Origin: Variovorax paradoxus
GTDB lineage: Bacteria; Pseudomonadota; Gammaproteobacteria; Burkholderiales; Burkholderiaceae_C
DNA length: 64,000 nucleotides
Direction of reading: 5' to 3'
Assembly: GCF_030811855.1 (NCBI RefSeq)
Contig: NZ_JAUSRN010000002.1
Location: forward strand, 558,001-622,000
A model generated the notes under the pieces. It was not told where the DNA came from and ran no database searches. It saw only the letters and a list, made by a program, of their open reading frames with translations. Both the position numbers and the translations under genes were made by a program. How positions within the stretch are numbered: position 1 is the first letter of the stretch; each line of letters starts with the position of its first letter. Shown piece after piece: positions 17,862 through 26,527 of the stretch.

Positions 17862-18590
17862 GTGCCCGCATTCGAATGGTTGATCGTGTCTGACCGCTTT
17901 GCCCCTCCCCCCTCCGTTCTGGGCCTCTCGCGCAATGCACTCATTGCCGGGGGCGTGATCCTGTTTCATGCGGCTGCGCTGTGGGCGCTGCAAAGCGGCC
18001 TCTTGCGCCGCGCCGCCGAAGTGGTGATCCCCGTCGAAATACTCAGCCAGTTCGTCGAGCCGCCCAAGCCGGCCGAACCGCCTCCTCCGCCCCCGCCGCC
18101 TCCGCAGCGCAAGCCCGAGGCCGTCAAGCCTCCGCCGCGGCCGGTGGCTGTTCGGGAGCCCAAGCCGACACCCGCGCCCGCTGCGCCCGTGGGCGTGCCC
18201 GAACCCCCTCCCCCGGCACCCGCACCCGTGGCAGAAGCCCCGGCGCCGCCTGCTCCCCCGGCGCCGCCGCCAGCTCCGCCCGCGCCGCCCGCACCGCGGA
18301 CGATCGAGATCACGGAAGGCCAGACGCGCTACGTCAGGGAACCGAGGCTCGTGTATCCCAGCATGAGCAAGCGGCTGGGCGAATCCGGCACCACGGTCGT
18401 TTCGATCTATTTCGACAGCGAAGGCTTTGCCAAGCGGGTCGAACTCTTCAAGTCCAGCGGATTCGAACGGCTCGACGAAGCGGCGCTGAGCGCCGCACGG
18501 ACCGCCCAGGTCACCCCTTTCAGACAAACGGGAGGCAATGCGCAGACCACATACCTTCTGCGTGCGCCCTTCTCATTCAAACTGAACTAA
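17862..18590 (+). CDS. tonB: Energy transducer TonB
   Basis: A 242-residue periplasm-spanning protein anchored in the inner membrane. There is one N-terminal transmembrane segment (about 23-45, ALIAGGVILFHAAALWAL). A very proline-rich spacer (about 65-145, runs of P, PA and PPAP) crosses the periplasm. The C-terminal TonB domain (about 150-242) includes RYVREPRLVYPSMSKRLGESG and a YFDSEGFAKRVEL strand. No ATG is available; the frame opens at GTG 17862 and a second GTG at 17886 (giving SDRFAPPPS) is equally plausible. exbB follows 22 bases later, so this is a tonB-exbB-exbD operon, probably read from the bfd promoter. Confidence 0.93.
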   Translation: MPAFEWLIVSDRFAPPPSVLGLSRNALIAGGVILFHAAALWALQSGLLRRAAEVVIPVEILSQFVEPPKPAEPPPPPPPPPQRKPEAVKPPPRPVAVREPKPTPAPAAPVGVPEPPPPAPAPVAEAPAPPAPPAPPPAPPAPPAPRTIEITEGQTRYVREPRLVYPSMSKRLGESGTTVVSIYFDSEGFAKRVELFKSSGFERLDEAALSAARTAQVTPFRQTGGNAQTTYLLRAPFSFKLN

Positions 18591-18612
18591 TTTTTCTCTG
18601 GAGCAACTTCGT

Positions 18613-19329
18613 ATGGATTCCCAATTCGGCTTGATGAACGTCTGGAACCAGGGCGACTTCGTCACCAAGGCCGTCGCGGTGCTGTTGATCGGCATGTCGC
18701 TTGTGTCGTGGATCGTGATCATCATCAAGGCCCTCGACGTCATCAAATACAAGCGCCTTGCCAAGCACTCGCAGGATTTCTGGCACAGCGAAGACTTTGC
18801 AACCGCGCTGAACAAGCTCGGCAAGGACGACAGCAACCCGTTTCGCGCGCTCGCGCTCGAAGGCCGCGAAGCGGCTGCGCACCATCGCAACACCAAGGCC
18901 CACCTGCATGACGCGCTGGACGTGAGCGACTGGATCACGCGCGCACTGCGCAACGGCATCGACGCATTCACCGCCCGCCTGCAGACTGGCTTGGCCATCC
19001 TGGCATCGGTCGGCTCGACCGCACCCTTCATCGGCCTGTTCGGCACCGTTTGGGGTATCTATCACGCGCTCATGAGCATCAGCACGGCTGGCCAGGCCAC
19101 CATCGACAAGGTGGCGGGCCCGATCGGCGAAGCACTGATCATGACGGCGCTGGGCCTCGCGGTGGCCATTCCCGCGGTGCTGGGCTACAACGCGCTGGTG
19201 CGTGGCAACAAGTTCGTGCTGACCAAGCTCAACAGCTTTGCGCATGACCTGCACGCCTACTTCGTGACCGGCGCACGCGTCCAAAGCGGCACCGGCGACG
19301 CGATCGTGGTTCCGCTCAAGAAGGGCTGA
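18613..19329 (+). CDS. exbB: Biopolymer transport protein ExbB
   Basis: A 238-residue MotA/TolQ/ExbB-type proton-channel subunit that with ExbD energises TonB. Three transmembrane segments are seen at about 15-40, 130-155 and 170-195; the conserved loop VGSTAPFIGLFGTVWGIYHALM and the third segment GEALIMTALGLAVAIPAVLGYN with its threonine/glutamate-type polar positions match the family. GGAG lies upstream of the ATG. It is the middle gene of tonB-exbB-exbD and ends 5 bases before exbD, consistent with coupled expression of the pentamer and its partner. Confidence 0.97.
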   Translation: MDSQFGLMNVWNQGDFVTKAVAVLLIGMSLVSWIVIIIKALDVIKYKRLAKHSQDFWHSEDFATALNKLGKDDSNPFRALALEGREAAAHHRNTKAHLHDALDVSDWITRALRNGIDAFTARLQTGLAILASVGSTAPFIGLFGTVWGIYHALMSISTAGQATIDKVAGPIGEALIMTALGLAVAIPAVLGYNALVRGNKFVLTKLNSFAHDLHAYFVTGARVQSGTGDAIVVPLKKG

Positions 19330-19334
19330 GCATC

Positions 19335-19748
19335 ATGGCTTTTGGTACCCAGGACGAACCCGATGAGGTAATGAACGAGATCAACATGACGCCGCTGGTC
19401 GACGTCATGCTGGTGCTCCTGATCATCTTCATCATCACCGTGCCGGTGATGAAGCACGCAGTCAACATCGACCTTCCCCGCGCCACCAGCGAGCCCGAGC
19501 AGCCCAAGCCGCAGAACATCTTGTTCAGCATCACGGCCGACGGGAGCTACTACTGGAACGAACAGAAGGTCGAAGACAGCGAGTTGCCGGCCCGCCTGGC
19601 GGCCGAGGCCGCCAAGGATCCCCAGCCCGAGCTGCACATCCGAGGCGACAAAGCCGTGCGCTACGAGCGCGTGGCCAAGGCCATGTCGCAGGCGCGAGAA
19701 GCGGGCGTGCGCAAGATTGGCTTTATTACAGAACCCGACGTGAAATAG
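19335..19748 (+). CDS. exbD: Biopolymer transport protein ExbD
   Basis: A 137-residue single-pass protein of the TolR/ExbD family. The N-terminal cytoplasmic motif MNEINMTPLVDVMLVLLIIFIITVP contains the conserved aspartate (Asp25) inside the transmembrane helix that takes part in proton translocation. The periplasmic domain follows, with DLPRATSEPEQPKPQNILFSI and a C-terminal VRKIGFITEPDV strand. It lies 5 bases after exbB. The next gene, hemP, has its own promoter with a Fur-like site, so the operon probably ends here although no hairpin terminator is obvious. Confidence 0.96.
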   Translation: MAFGTQDEPDEVMNEINMTPLVDVMLVLLIIFIITVPVMKHAVNIDLPRATSEPEQPKPQNILFSITADGSYYWNEQKVEDSELPARLAAEAAKDPQPELHIRGDKAVRYERVAKAMSQAREAGVRKIGFITEPDVK

Positions 19749-19783
19749 GCCGCTACTGCACTAAAAAAAGTTGATCGCCGCGA

Positions 19784-19813
19784 TTGACTTTTTATTGCGA
19801 ATCATTATCATTC
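19784..19813 (+). promoter_or_regulatory. hemP: hemP promoter with Fur box
   Basis: TTGACT (19784-19789) and TATCAT (19806-19811) are spaced by 16 bases. The stretch GCGAATCATTATCATTC (19797-19813) covers the -10 region and resembles the Fur consensus GATAATGATAATCATTATC, so repression by Fur with iron is expected. Confidence 0.65.
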
Positions 19814-19841
19814 ACTCATCGCTTCGATAAGGGAATCACAA

Positions 19842-20054
19842 ATGCAAGCCAAGCCCAACGCCTTTTCTGTTCTGAGCCATCCCTCGCTCGACCAATCGGG
19901 GGGCGGACATGCAACCATCCAGGCCGCCCGTCCGGCACCCCTGGTCGAAAGCGCCGAGCTTCTCAAAGGCAGCAAGACAGTGGGCATCATGCACAACGGC
20001 TCCCTCTACCGGCTGCAGGCCACCAAACTCGGCAAGCTGATCCTTACCAAGTAA
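19842..20054 (+). CDS. hemP: Hemin uptake protein HemP
   Basis: A 70-residue protein with the HemP core: LLKGSKTVGIMHNGSLYRLQATKLGKLILTK at the C-terminus, preceded by a non-conserved N-terminus. HemP/HmuP proteins are small cytoplasmic proteins; in several proteobacteria they activate or accompany haem-uptake genes under iron limitation. AAGGGA lies before the ATG. The promoter has a Fur-like site. It stands alone after exbD and before a terminator; no haem receptor or haem ABC transporter is in this window, so it may act on targets elsewhere. Confidence 0.92.
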   Translation: MQAKPNAFSVLSHPSLDQSGGGHATIQAARPAPLVESAELLKGSKTVGIMHNGSLYRLQATKLGKLILTK

Positions 20055-20092
20055 GCAATCAGCCCGCCCTTCGCGCAAGTTTCATCGTGGGG

Positions 20093-20129
20093 CGACTTGA
20101 GGAGATTTCATCTCCGAGGGTCGTTTTTT
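20093..20129 (+). terminator. Terminator after hemP
   Basis: CGAC pairs with GTCG and GGAGAT with ATCTCC around a short loop, followed by six T residues (20124-20129), 38 bases after the hemP stop. Confidence 0.82.
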
Positions 20130-20191
20130 GCTAGCCAACGGTTCGCCGACTAGCCAAGCTTTTTTTTCCACGCTGAGCACTCAAACAAAAA

Positions 20192-20213
20192 CGCCGACCC
20201 TTGGTCGGCGTCT
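20192..20213 (-). terminator. Terminator after the GlcG/HbpS gene
   Basis: CGCCGACC and GGTCGGCG form a tight hairpin around CTT; on the minus strand it is followed by a T-run. It faces the hemP terminator at the convergent end. Confidence 0.8.
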
Positions 20214-20232
20214 TGCTTTGGGGCTCAGGTTC

Positions 20233-20715
20233 TCAGAGGCCGAGCGCGGCGATGCCGGCCTTGGCAATCTGGGCGTCTTCGTTCGACTTGACGCCGCTCA
20301 CGCCGACTGCACCGATCACCTGGCCGTCCTTGACGATGGGCACGCCGCCCTCGAGCAGGCCCTGCACCGCTGGCGCCGTGAGAAATGCCGTACGGCCGCC
20401 ATTGATGATGTCTTCGTAGACCTTGCTCTCGCGGCGGCCCATGGCGGCCGTATGGGCCTTCGCAGGCGCAATATGCGACGACAGTGCTGCGGCACCGTCC
20501 AGGCGCTGAAGCCAGAGCAGGTGGCCGGCATCGTCCGAAATGGCAATGGTCACGGCCCAATTGTTCTTGAGGGCTTCGGCTTCGGCTGCGGCGGCAATGG
20601 CCTTGACGTCGGAGAGTTCGAGGAAGGACTTGGTCTTCATGTTGGGAGCAGGGTTCGTAAAACCCGACAGCATAACGGCCAAAGCGCCCAGAACGCCGGC
20701 GCGGCTTAGGACCAT
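20233..20715 (-). CDS. GlcG/HbpS-family haem-binding-type protein
   Basis: Up to 160 residues in the GlcG/HbpS family (DUF336). The core runs from LELSDVKAIAAAAEAEALKNNW through ISDDAGHLLWLQRLDGAA to GVPIVKDGQVIGAVGVSGVKSNEDAQIAKAG. Members bind haem or small metabolites, or sense redox stress. The longest frame adds MVLSRAGVLGALAVMLSGFTNPAPN, which looks like a signal peptide and would make the protein periplasmic; an internal ATG at 20640 (MKTKSFLEL) would give a cytoplasmic 135-residue form. Neither start has a clear ribosome site. Its position beside hemP favours a haem-related role. Confidence 0.82.
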   Translation of the reverse strand: MVLSRAGVLGALAVMLSGFTNPAPNMKTKSFLELSDVKAIAAAAEAEALKNNWAVTIAISDDAGHLLWLQRLDGAAALSSHIAPAKAHTAAMGRRESKVYEDIINGGRTAFLTAPAVQGLLEGGVPIVKDGQVIGAVGVSGVKSNEDAQIAKAGIAALGL

Positions 20716-20803
20716 CGCCCATACGGTCTTTTCGCTGGCCCCTCTTGCAGACCCCTAGAATGCGCCCAACTGCATCACTGCAGCAATCAAAGGAGCTACG
20801 GCC

Positions 20804-21505
20804 ATGAACGACCGCGTTACCACCCTCGACACTTCCACCGGCTACGGCCAGGTGCTGCCGCAGGCTGAACGCCAACGCGTGCTGCGCAACACCTACTGGC
20901 TGCTGGCACTGAGCATGCTCCCCACCGTGCTGGGCGCCTGGATCGGCGTCAGCACCGGCATTACCCGCTCGCTCACGGGCGGCCTGGGCCTCATGGTCTT
21001 CCTCGGCGGCGCCTTCGGTTTCATGTTCGCCATCGAAAAAACCAAGAACTCGGCCGCCGGCGTGCCGGTGCTGCTGGCCTTCACCTTCTTCATGGGCCTC
21101 ATGCTGTCGCGCCTGATTGCGATGGTGCTGGGCTTCAAGAACGGCCCCGAGCTCGTCATGACCGCATTCGGCGGCACCGCTGGCGTGTTCTTCGTGATGG
21201 CTTCGCTGGCGACCGTCATCAAGCGCGACCTGTCCGGCATGGGCAAGTGGCTCTTCGTCGGCGCGCTGGTGCTGATGGTGGGCGCCATCATCAACGTCTT
21301 CGTGGGCTCCAGCGCGGGCATGATGGCCATCTCGGTAGCGGCCATCGGCATCTTCTCGGCCTTCATGCTGTATGACCTGAAGCAGATCATGGACGGCGGC
21401 GAGACCAACTACATCAGCGCCACGCTCGCGCTCTACCTGGACCTGTTCAACGTGTTCCAGAGCCTGCTGGCCCTGCTGGGCATTGCCGGCGGCGAACGCG
21501 ACTGA
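20804..21505 (+). CDS. Bax inhibitor-1 / YccA family membrane protein
   Basis: A 233-residue inner-membrane protein with about seven hydrophobic helices from residue 30 to the end and the BI-1 features LRNTYWLLALSMLPTVLGAWIG near the start and a C-terminal YLDLFNVFQSLLALLGI. E. coli YccA modulates FtsH protease, and other members leak calcium; the role here is not defined. AAAGGAG lies before the ATG. It is transcribed divergently from the GlcG/HbpS gene and is followed by a bidirectional terminator shared with rlmD. Confidence 0.9.
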   Translation: MNDRVTTLDTSTGYGQVLPQAERQRVLRNTYWLLALSMLPTVLGAWIGVSTGITRSLTGGLGLMVFLGGAFGFMFAIEKTKNSAAGVPVLLAFTFFMGLMLSRLIAMVLGFKNGPELVMTAFGGTAGVFFVMASLATVIKRDLSGMGKWLFVGALVLMVGAIINVFVGSSAGMMAISVAAIGIFSAFMLYDLKQIMDGGETNYISATLALYLDLFNVFQSLLALLGIAGGERD

Positions 21506-21539
21506 ACGAACGAGCAGCAAGGCGCCGCGTGCGCCAACG

Positions 21540-21567
21540 AAAAAAGGGCCCAACGAGGCCCTTTTTT
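21540..21567. terminator. Bidirectional terminator between the BI-1 gene and rlmD
   Basis: AAAAAGGGCC and GGCCCTTTTT pair around CAACGA, giving a T-run in both directions at the convergent gene ends. Confidence 0.85.
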
Positions 21568-23015
21568 CATGCCAGGTCGAACACCGCCATCGACTCGACG
21601 TGCGCCGTGTGCGGGAACATGTTGATCACCCCGGCAAAAGTGCAGCGGTAGCCGGCCTGGTGAACCAGCAGCCCGGCATCACGTGCCAGTGTGGACGGAT
21701 TGCAGCTCACGTACACGATGCGCTTCGGCGGCGTCCAGCCATCGGTTCGCAGCTCGGGCTGCAGATGCAGGTCGGCCATGGCCTTGGCGAGCGCGAAGGC
21801 ACCCTCGCGCGGCGGGTCGACCAGCCACTTGTCGGCGCTGCCGTCTGCCACCAGCATTGCGGGGGTCATTTCGAAGAGGTTGCGCGCCACGAACCGGGTC
21901 GGCGAAAGCGCCCTGCGGGCGGGCGTGGCCGGCTGGTTCTTCTTGAAGTTGTCGCCCGCACGCGCCACGAGGGTGTCGCTACCCTCGATACCCAGCACTT
22001 CGCGGGCACGGCTCGCCAGCGGCAAGGTGAAATTGCCGAGCCCGCAGAACCAGTCGATCACTCGCTCGTCGGGCTGCACATCGAGCAGGCGCAGCGCCTT
22101 GCCCACCAGCGCACGGTTGATGTGTGGGTTGACCTGCGTGAAGTCGGTCGGCTTGAACGGCATGGTCACGCCGAACTCGGGCAACTCGTACGACAGCGGC
22201 GTTCCGCCCTCCTCCAGCAGCTTCACGGTTTCAGGTCCCTTGGCCTGCAGCCACCACTGGACGCCCGCGTTCTGCGCCGCAAAGGCCTTCAGTCGCCCAA
22301 TATCTGCGTTGGAGAGCGGCTGCAAGTGCCGCAGTACCAGCGCAATGGTGCCGAGCGCGGTCGTTCCGGGCGCATCGCCGCAGGCGAGTTCGATCTGCGG
22401 GCAGGTTTCGCGCGCATCCATGGAACCGATTAGCGCGCGCAGCGGCATCAGCATGTCGCTGACCTGCTTGGGCAGCACCGGGCAGACCTGCATGTCCGCG
22501 AGATAGCGACTCTTGCGTTCGTGAAACCCGATCAGGACCGTGCCTTTCTTGACCACGTGGCGCACCGAGAGCCGCGCGCGATAGCGGTAATGCCACGCCG
22601 GGCCTTCCATCGGCCGCAACACGTTCTCGGGCCGCACCTTGCCAAGGTGCCACAGGTTGTCTTCGAGCGCGCGCTGCTTCACCGCCACCTGCGCCGCGGC
22701 GTCCAGGTGCTGCATCTTGCAGCCGCCGCAGGCACCGGTGTGCAAGCCGAAATGCGGGCAGCCGGGGTGCACCCGCTGCGACGACTCGCGCCGGATGGCC
22801 GTGACCGTGCCCTGCTCCCAGTTGTTCTTGCGGCGGTGAACGTTGAACTGCACCTCTTCGAAAGGCAGGGCGCCCTCGATGAACACGACCATGCCTTCGG
22901 CGTTATGCGCCACGCCTTGCGCGTCGAGGTCGAGCGACTCGACCTTGAGCCATTCGTCCGCCGCGGTTGCCGGGGTTTTCGCGGGGACTTTCTTTTCTTC
23001 AATGGATTCCGTCAT
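21567..23015 (-). CDS. rlmD: 23S rRNA (uracil-1939-C5)-methyltransferase RlmD
   Basis: A 482-residue SAM-dependent rRNA methyltransferase. A TRAM domain lies at about 20-80 ([19 protein letters not shown]). The [4Fe-4S] cysteines appear as CPHFG, then ACGGCKMQH, with a further one in VCPVLP. The catalytic domain holds [16 protein letters not shown] for SAM and the nucleophile in [12 protein letters not shown] near the C-terminus. The length is slightly above E. coli RlmD (433). It lies downstream of rpoS on the same strand with a 52-base gap. The stop overlaps the terminator shared with the BI-1 gene. Confidence 0.94.
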   Translation of the reverse strand: MTESIEEKKVPAKTPATAADEWLKVESLDLDAQGVAHNAEGMVVFIEGALPFEEVQFNVHRRKNNWEQGTVTAIRRESSQRVHPGCPHFGLHTGACGGCKMQHLDAAAQVAVKQRALEDNLWHLGKVRPENVLRPMEGPAWHYRYRARLSVRHVVKKGTVLIGFHERKSRYLADMQVCPVLPKQVSDMLMPLRALIGSMDARETCPQIELACGDAPGTTALGTIALVLRHLQPLSNADIGRLKAFAAQNAGVQWWLQAKGPETVKLLEEGGTPLSYELPEFGVTMPFKPTDFTQVNPHINRALVGKALRLLDVQPDERVIDWFCGLGNFTLPLASRAREVLGIEGSDTLVARAGDNFKKNQPATPARRALSPTRFVARNLFEMTPAMLVADGSADKWLVDPPREGAFALAKAMADLHLQPELRTDGWTPPKRIVYVSCNPSTLARDAGLLVHQAGYRCTFAGVINMFPHTAHVESMAVFDLA

Positions 23016-23067
23016 CCCCCGATTGTCTCAGCGCCAGCCGTGGCTTCCATCGCGGCGGCGGCCACGG

Positions 23068-24072
23068 CTAGAACAATGCGTCCCGCCCCACGCCGGAGCG
23101 GATCAGCTGGCGCCGCATCTTGGCCAGCGCCTCGTTCTGGATCTGCCGCACGCGCTCGCGCGTCAGGCCGAGACGAACGCTCAGCACCTCGAGCGTTTCG
23201 GGTTCGCGGTCGCGCAGGCCATAGCGGCCTTCCAGCACTTCGCGCTCGCGCGCATCAAGGGCGTGGACCCATTGGTCGAGCAGGCGCGCGACTTCGTGGG
23301 TCTGCGTGACGTCGGTCGGATCGCCGTGCTCATCGTCGGAAGCCACGGTGTCGGCCAGCGTAAAGGCCTCCTCGCCGCGTGCGTCGCCCGCATCGAGTGA
23401 CCGCGGCGCCTCCGAAAGGGCCAGTAGTTCCGTAATTGCCCGCACGTCACGGCCCAGAAGCGCCGCGATGTCTTCCACCCGCACGCCGTCCGGCCGATGC
23501 ACCAAGAATTCCGCGTCGCCTTCCAGCGTTCGGCGCGCCCGCAGCACCTGCTGCAGTTCGCGCACCACATGCACCGGAAGGCGGATGGCACGGGCCTGGG
23601 TCATCACCGCGCGCTCCACCGACTGGCGGATCCACCAGGTGGCGTAGGTGGAAAAGCGAAAACCGCGCTCGGGCTCGAACTTGGTGATGGCATGCATCAG
23701 GCCCAGATTGCCTTCCTCGATGAGATCGGAAAGCGGAACGCCGCGGCCGAGATAAGCCTTGGCGATGTTCACAACCAGCCTCAGGTTGTGTTCGATCATC
23801 GATTGCCGCGCTTCGAAGCTGCCAGCGCGCGCGGCGCACGCCGCCTGGTATTCCTCTTCTGGCGTGAAGAGTTCGGTTCTCCGCACCTGCCGCAGATAGA
23901 TCGTCAGGGCATCCGCGCCTTCGCCGCCAATCGGCGGCTCGGTTGTCGCTTCGAATTCTGGGGAGAAGGCGGGCCTGGCCGGCGCCGCGTCTTGCTGGCT
24001 GTTCTCTACAGCCCGGCCCCGGCCCGCCGGCCGACGCACAGCAAGCGTGCGACGGAGACGAGCGGCGGCCAT
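23068..24072 (-). CDS. rpoS: RNA polymerase sigma factor RpoS
   Basis: The 334-residue stationary-phase sigma-38. Regions visible: 1.2 (TIYLRQVRRTELFTPEEEY), 2 (NLRLVVNIAKAYLGRGVPLSDL, then [18 protein letters not shown]), 3, and 4.2 (LGLTRERVRQIQNEAL, about 300-315). The basic N-terminus of about 45 residues is specific to the lineage. It follows nlpD by 4 bases, in the order surE-pcm-nlpD-rpoS familiar from gammaproteobacteria, so nlpD may contain a promoter for it. RpoS, not RpoD or RpoH, is supported by this context and by the size. Confidence 0.95.
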   Translation of the reverse strand: MAAARLRRTLAVRRPAGRGRAVENSQQDAAPARPAFSPEFEATTEPPIGGEGADALTIYLRQVRRTELFTPEEEYQAACAARAGSFEARQSMIEHNLRLVVNIAKAYLGRGVPLSDLIEEGNLGLMHAITKFEPERGFRFSTYATWWIRQSVERAVMTQARAIRLPVHVVRELQQVLRARRTLEGDAEFLVHRPDGVRVEDIAALLGRDVRAITELLALSEAPRSLDAGDARGEEAFTLADTVASDDEHGDPTDVTQTHEVARLLDQWVHALDAREREVLEGRYGLRDREPETLEVLSVRLGLTRERVRQIQNEALAKMRRQLIRSGVGRDALF

Positions 24073-24076
24073 GGCA

Positions 24077-24982
24077 TCACCGGCTCGGCAGGTAGCGCGC
24101 CGGATCGACGGGCTTGCCCTGTCGGCGAATTTCGAAATGCAGCTTCACGCGATCCGCGTCGCTGTTGCCCATTTCGGCGATCTTCTGGCCCTTTTGCACT
24201 GACTGGTCTTCCTTCACGAGCAGCGTCTGGTTGTGCGCATACGCCGTGAGATAGGTGTTGTTGTGCTTCAGGATGATCAGGTTGCCATAGCCGCGCAGGC
24301 CAGCGCCGGCGTAGACCACACGCCCGTCGGCCGCGGCCAGCACCGCATCGCCGGCCTTGCCGCCGATATCGAAACCCTTGTTCTTGGCATCGTCGAAGCC
24401 AGCGATGAGCGTGCCATGCGCTGGCCAGATCCAGCCGAGGTCTTCGTCGGCCGAGTTCGAGGCGGGCGCCGATGGCGACGCAGTGACCGGCGGCTTGCCG
24501 GCCGCGGCGCTCGCAGGTGACGTGGGCACCACGACCGATGGCGGCGCCACGGGCTTGGTCACCACGCCATCTGCGGGTGCAGGGGCGGGCGCGGCCGCGA
24601 GAGAGGTGGCCCCGCTCGCCGGTCCTACCGGCGGAATCACGCGCAGCACCTGGCCGACTTCGATCAGGTCGGGGTTCTCGAGATTGTTCCAGCGGACGAT
24701 GTTCTGCCAGCTTTGACCCGTTTCGTTTCCGATGCGGCGAATCGTGTCACCGGGCCGCACGGTGTAGTAGCCCGGCTTGCCGTAATTTTCGATGCCCGGC
24801 AGCGGCTTGCCCGAAGCATCGGTGGTGATGAGCGGGCCACCGGGTGCCGCACTGGGCGCACGCGTCATGGTGCCGCGGTCTTCGACCGGTGCCGGCCCTC
24901 GCGGTGCGGCGCAGCCAGCGATCACGAGCACAACGGCCAACGTGATACCAGCGCACCAACTCCGATTGCCAAAACCCTGCAT
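24077..24982 (-). CDS. nlpD: LysM/M23 peptidoglycan-associated lipoprotein NlpD
   Basis: A 301-residue lipoprotein: signal peptide ending LVIAGCAAP, with lipidated cysteine at about residue 24. A LysM domain (about 72-115, YTVRPGDTIRRIGNETGQSW) follows. After a P/A/S-rich linker comes the M23 (LytM) domain (about 190-300, GFDIGGKAGDAVLAAADGRVVYAG, then YLTAYAHNQTLLV). The metal ligands look degenerate (no HxH), as in E. coli NlpD, which activates the amidase AmiC rather than cutting itself. The ATG at 24982 has AAGGAA upstream; the frame extends to a TTG at 24997. It sits between pcm and rpoS. Confidence 0.93.
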   Translation of the reverse strand: MQGFGNRSWCAGITLAVVLVIAGCAAPRGPAPVEDRGTMTRAPSAAPGGPLITTDASGKPLPGIENYGKPGYYTVRPGDTIRRIGNETGQSWQNIVRWNNLENPDLIEVGQVLRVIPPVGPASGATSLAAAPAPAPADGVVTKPVAPPSVVVPTSPASAAAGKPPVTASPSAPASNSADEDLGWIWPAHGTLIAGFDDAKNKGFDIGGKAGDAVLAAADGRVVYAGAGLRGYGNLIILKHNNTYLTAYAHNQTLLVKEDQSVQKGQKIAEMGNSDADRVKLHFEIRRQGKPVDPARYLPSR

Positions 24983-24993
24983 TTGTTGTTCCT

Positions 24994-25767
24994 TCAAGCG
25001 ATGCCCGATTTTAGGGGGACAAAGTGAACCGCCTCAAGAATGCGGCGCTCGAGTCCGCGGGCGGTTTTATCGATGACGACGAGGGCCTGTCCGCCCCCCG
25101 CCGATTGGGTGGGAGCGACGATGCGGCCGCCCACGGCGAGTTGTTCGGTCCAGGCTTCGGGGACTGCTTCGCCGCCGGCCGCGGCAATGATGCCGGCATA
25201 GGGGGCGCCCTTGGCATAGCCCACCATGCCGTCTCCCAGCATCAGGTGCACGGTTGCCAATCGGAAGTGACGCAGATTGGCGCGTGCGCGCTCATGCAGG
25301 CCGCGCAGGCGCTCGATGCTGTAGACCTCCGTGGCCACGTGGTTCAGCACCGCCGCCTGGTAGCCGCAGCCGGTGCCGATTTCCAGCACGCGCCCCAGGC
25401 GCTCCTGCGGTTTGCCGGCCAGCGCGGGCGCACCCAACAGCAGTTCGATCATTCGAGCCACCACGCTAGGCTTGGAGATGGTCTGGCCCAGCCCGATGGG
25501 CAGGCTCGTGTCCTCGTACGCCTGGTTGACCAGCGCACTGTCGACGAAGCGATGCCGCTCCACCGTGCCCAATGCGCGCAGCACGCGCGGATCGGAGATG
25601 CCCTGGGCGGCAAGTTTCTGCACCATGCGCGCGCGCACGGCATCGGAAGCCATCGAGGGCGTGGTGGGCACCATCGGCTTCGCCGGCACAGCGGGCAACC
25701 GCCCTCGCGTGGCGGCTGAAGCAGTGGGTGTCAGGCGAACCGGGAATCCAGGCCGTTGCGTGGCCAT
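24994..25767 (-). CDS. pcm: Protein-L-isoaspartate O-methyltransferase
   Basis: A 257-residue SAM-dependent methyltransferase that starts repair of isoaspartyl residues in aged proteins. The family core spans MVQKLAAQGISDPRVLRALG, the substrate loop PIGLGQTISKPSVVARM, the SAM motif VLEIGTGCGYQAAVL and the C-terminal WTEQLAVGGRIVAP. About 45 residues precede the core (PFPVRLTPTAS-like, low complexity), making it longer than the 208-residue E. coli enzyme. The ATG at 25767 lies one base after the surE stop, so the two are translationally linked. The cluster surE-pcm-nlpD-rpoS is a stationary-phase stress unit. Confidence 0.95.
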   Translation of the reverse strand: MATQRPGFPVRLTPTASAATRGRLPAVPAKPMVPTTPSMASDAVRARMVQKLAAQGISDPRVLRALGTVERHRFVDSALVNQAYEDTSLPIGLGQTISKPSVVARMIELLLGAPALAGKPQERLGRVLEIGTGCGYQAAVLNHVATEVYSIERLRGLHERARANLRHFRLATVHLMLGDGMVGYAKGAPYAGIIAAAGGEAVPEAWTEQLAVGGRIVAPTQSAGGGQALVVIDKTARGLERRILEAVHFVPLKSGIA

Positions 25768-25768
25768 G

Positions 25769-26527
25769 TCAATTGCCGAGACGGGCAACCGTCTCGCGCC
25801 ATTGCCCCAGGTTGGCATGGTCTGTCAGGTCGATCTGCAGCGGCGTCAATGCGATGTGGCCAGCCGCGGTGGCGTGAAAGTCGGTGCCTTCGCCGCTGTC
25901 CTTGGCGCTGCCGGCGCCTGCAATCCAGTACATGGTCTCGCCGCGCGGGCTTTCCTGCGTAATGACTTTTTCCGCCGCATGGCGGCGGCCCAGGCGGCAC
26001 ACCTTTATCGGTTTGAGTTCGTCGAATGGCCGGTTCGGCACGTTCACGTTGAGCAGGAAGGCGCCGCCATCCAGCATGCGCTCGCGCTCGATCTGCTGCA
26101 CCAGCCGCCGCGCCACCTGCGCAGCCGCAGCGACGTGCGCCCAACCTTTTTCGATTTGCGAGAAGGCGATGGCCGGAATGCCGAACAGATACGCCTCCAT
26201 TGCCGCGCCCACGGTGCCCGAATAAATGGTGTCGTCGCCCATGTTGGCGCCGTTGTTGATGCCGGACACCACCAGATCGGGCCGGTAGTCGAGCAGCCCC
26301 TTGAGCGCGATGTGCACGCAGTCGGCCGGCGTGCCTGTCACATAGCGAAAACCGTTGTGTGCCTTGTGCACGTACAGGGGCGCCGCGAGGGTGAGTGCAT
26401 TCGATTTGGCGCTGTTGTTGTGCTCGGGTGCAACCACCTCGACATCGGCGATGTCTTTCAGAGCGTCGTGCAATGCGACGATGCCAGGTGCCTGAAAGCC
26501 ATCGTCGTTGGAAATGAGTATCTTCAT
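25769..26527 (-). CDS. surE: 5'/3'-nucleotidase SurE
   Basis: A 252-residue metal-dependent phosphatase that dephosphorylates nucleoside monophosphates. The N-terminus MKILISNDDGFQAPGI carries the Asp-Asp metal pair, and GTPADCVHIAL, VSGINNGANMGDDTIYSGTVGAAME and the Ser/Asn metal-loop residues all match the family. The length is normal. It heads the surE-pcm-nlpD-rpoS series and is divergent from the quinone oxidoreductase gene, with 128 bases between the starts, where a shared promoter region must lie. Confidence 0.97.
   Translation of the reverse strand: MKILISNDDGFQAPGIVALHDALKDIADVEVVAPEHNNSAKSNALTLAAPLYVHKAHNGFRYVTGTPADCVHIALKGLLDYRPDLVVSGINNGANMGDDTIYSGTVGAAMEAYLFGIPAIAFSQIEKGWAHVAAAAQVARRLVQQIERERMLDGGAFLLNVNVPNRPFDELKPIKVCRLGRRHAAEKVITQESPRGETMYWIAGAGSAKDSGEGTDFHATAAGHIALTPLQIDLTDHANLGQWRETVARLGN

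Noticed and set aside
18064..18300. Proline/alanine-coding GC-rich stretch that might be read as a tandem repeat.
   Set aside because: It is the periplasmic spacer of tonB; the repeat is irregular and explained by the protein.
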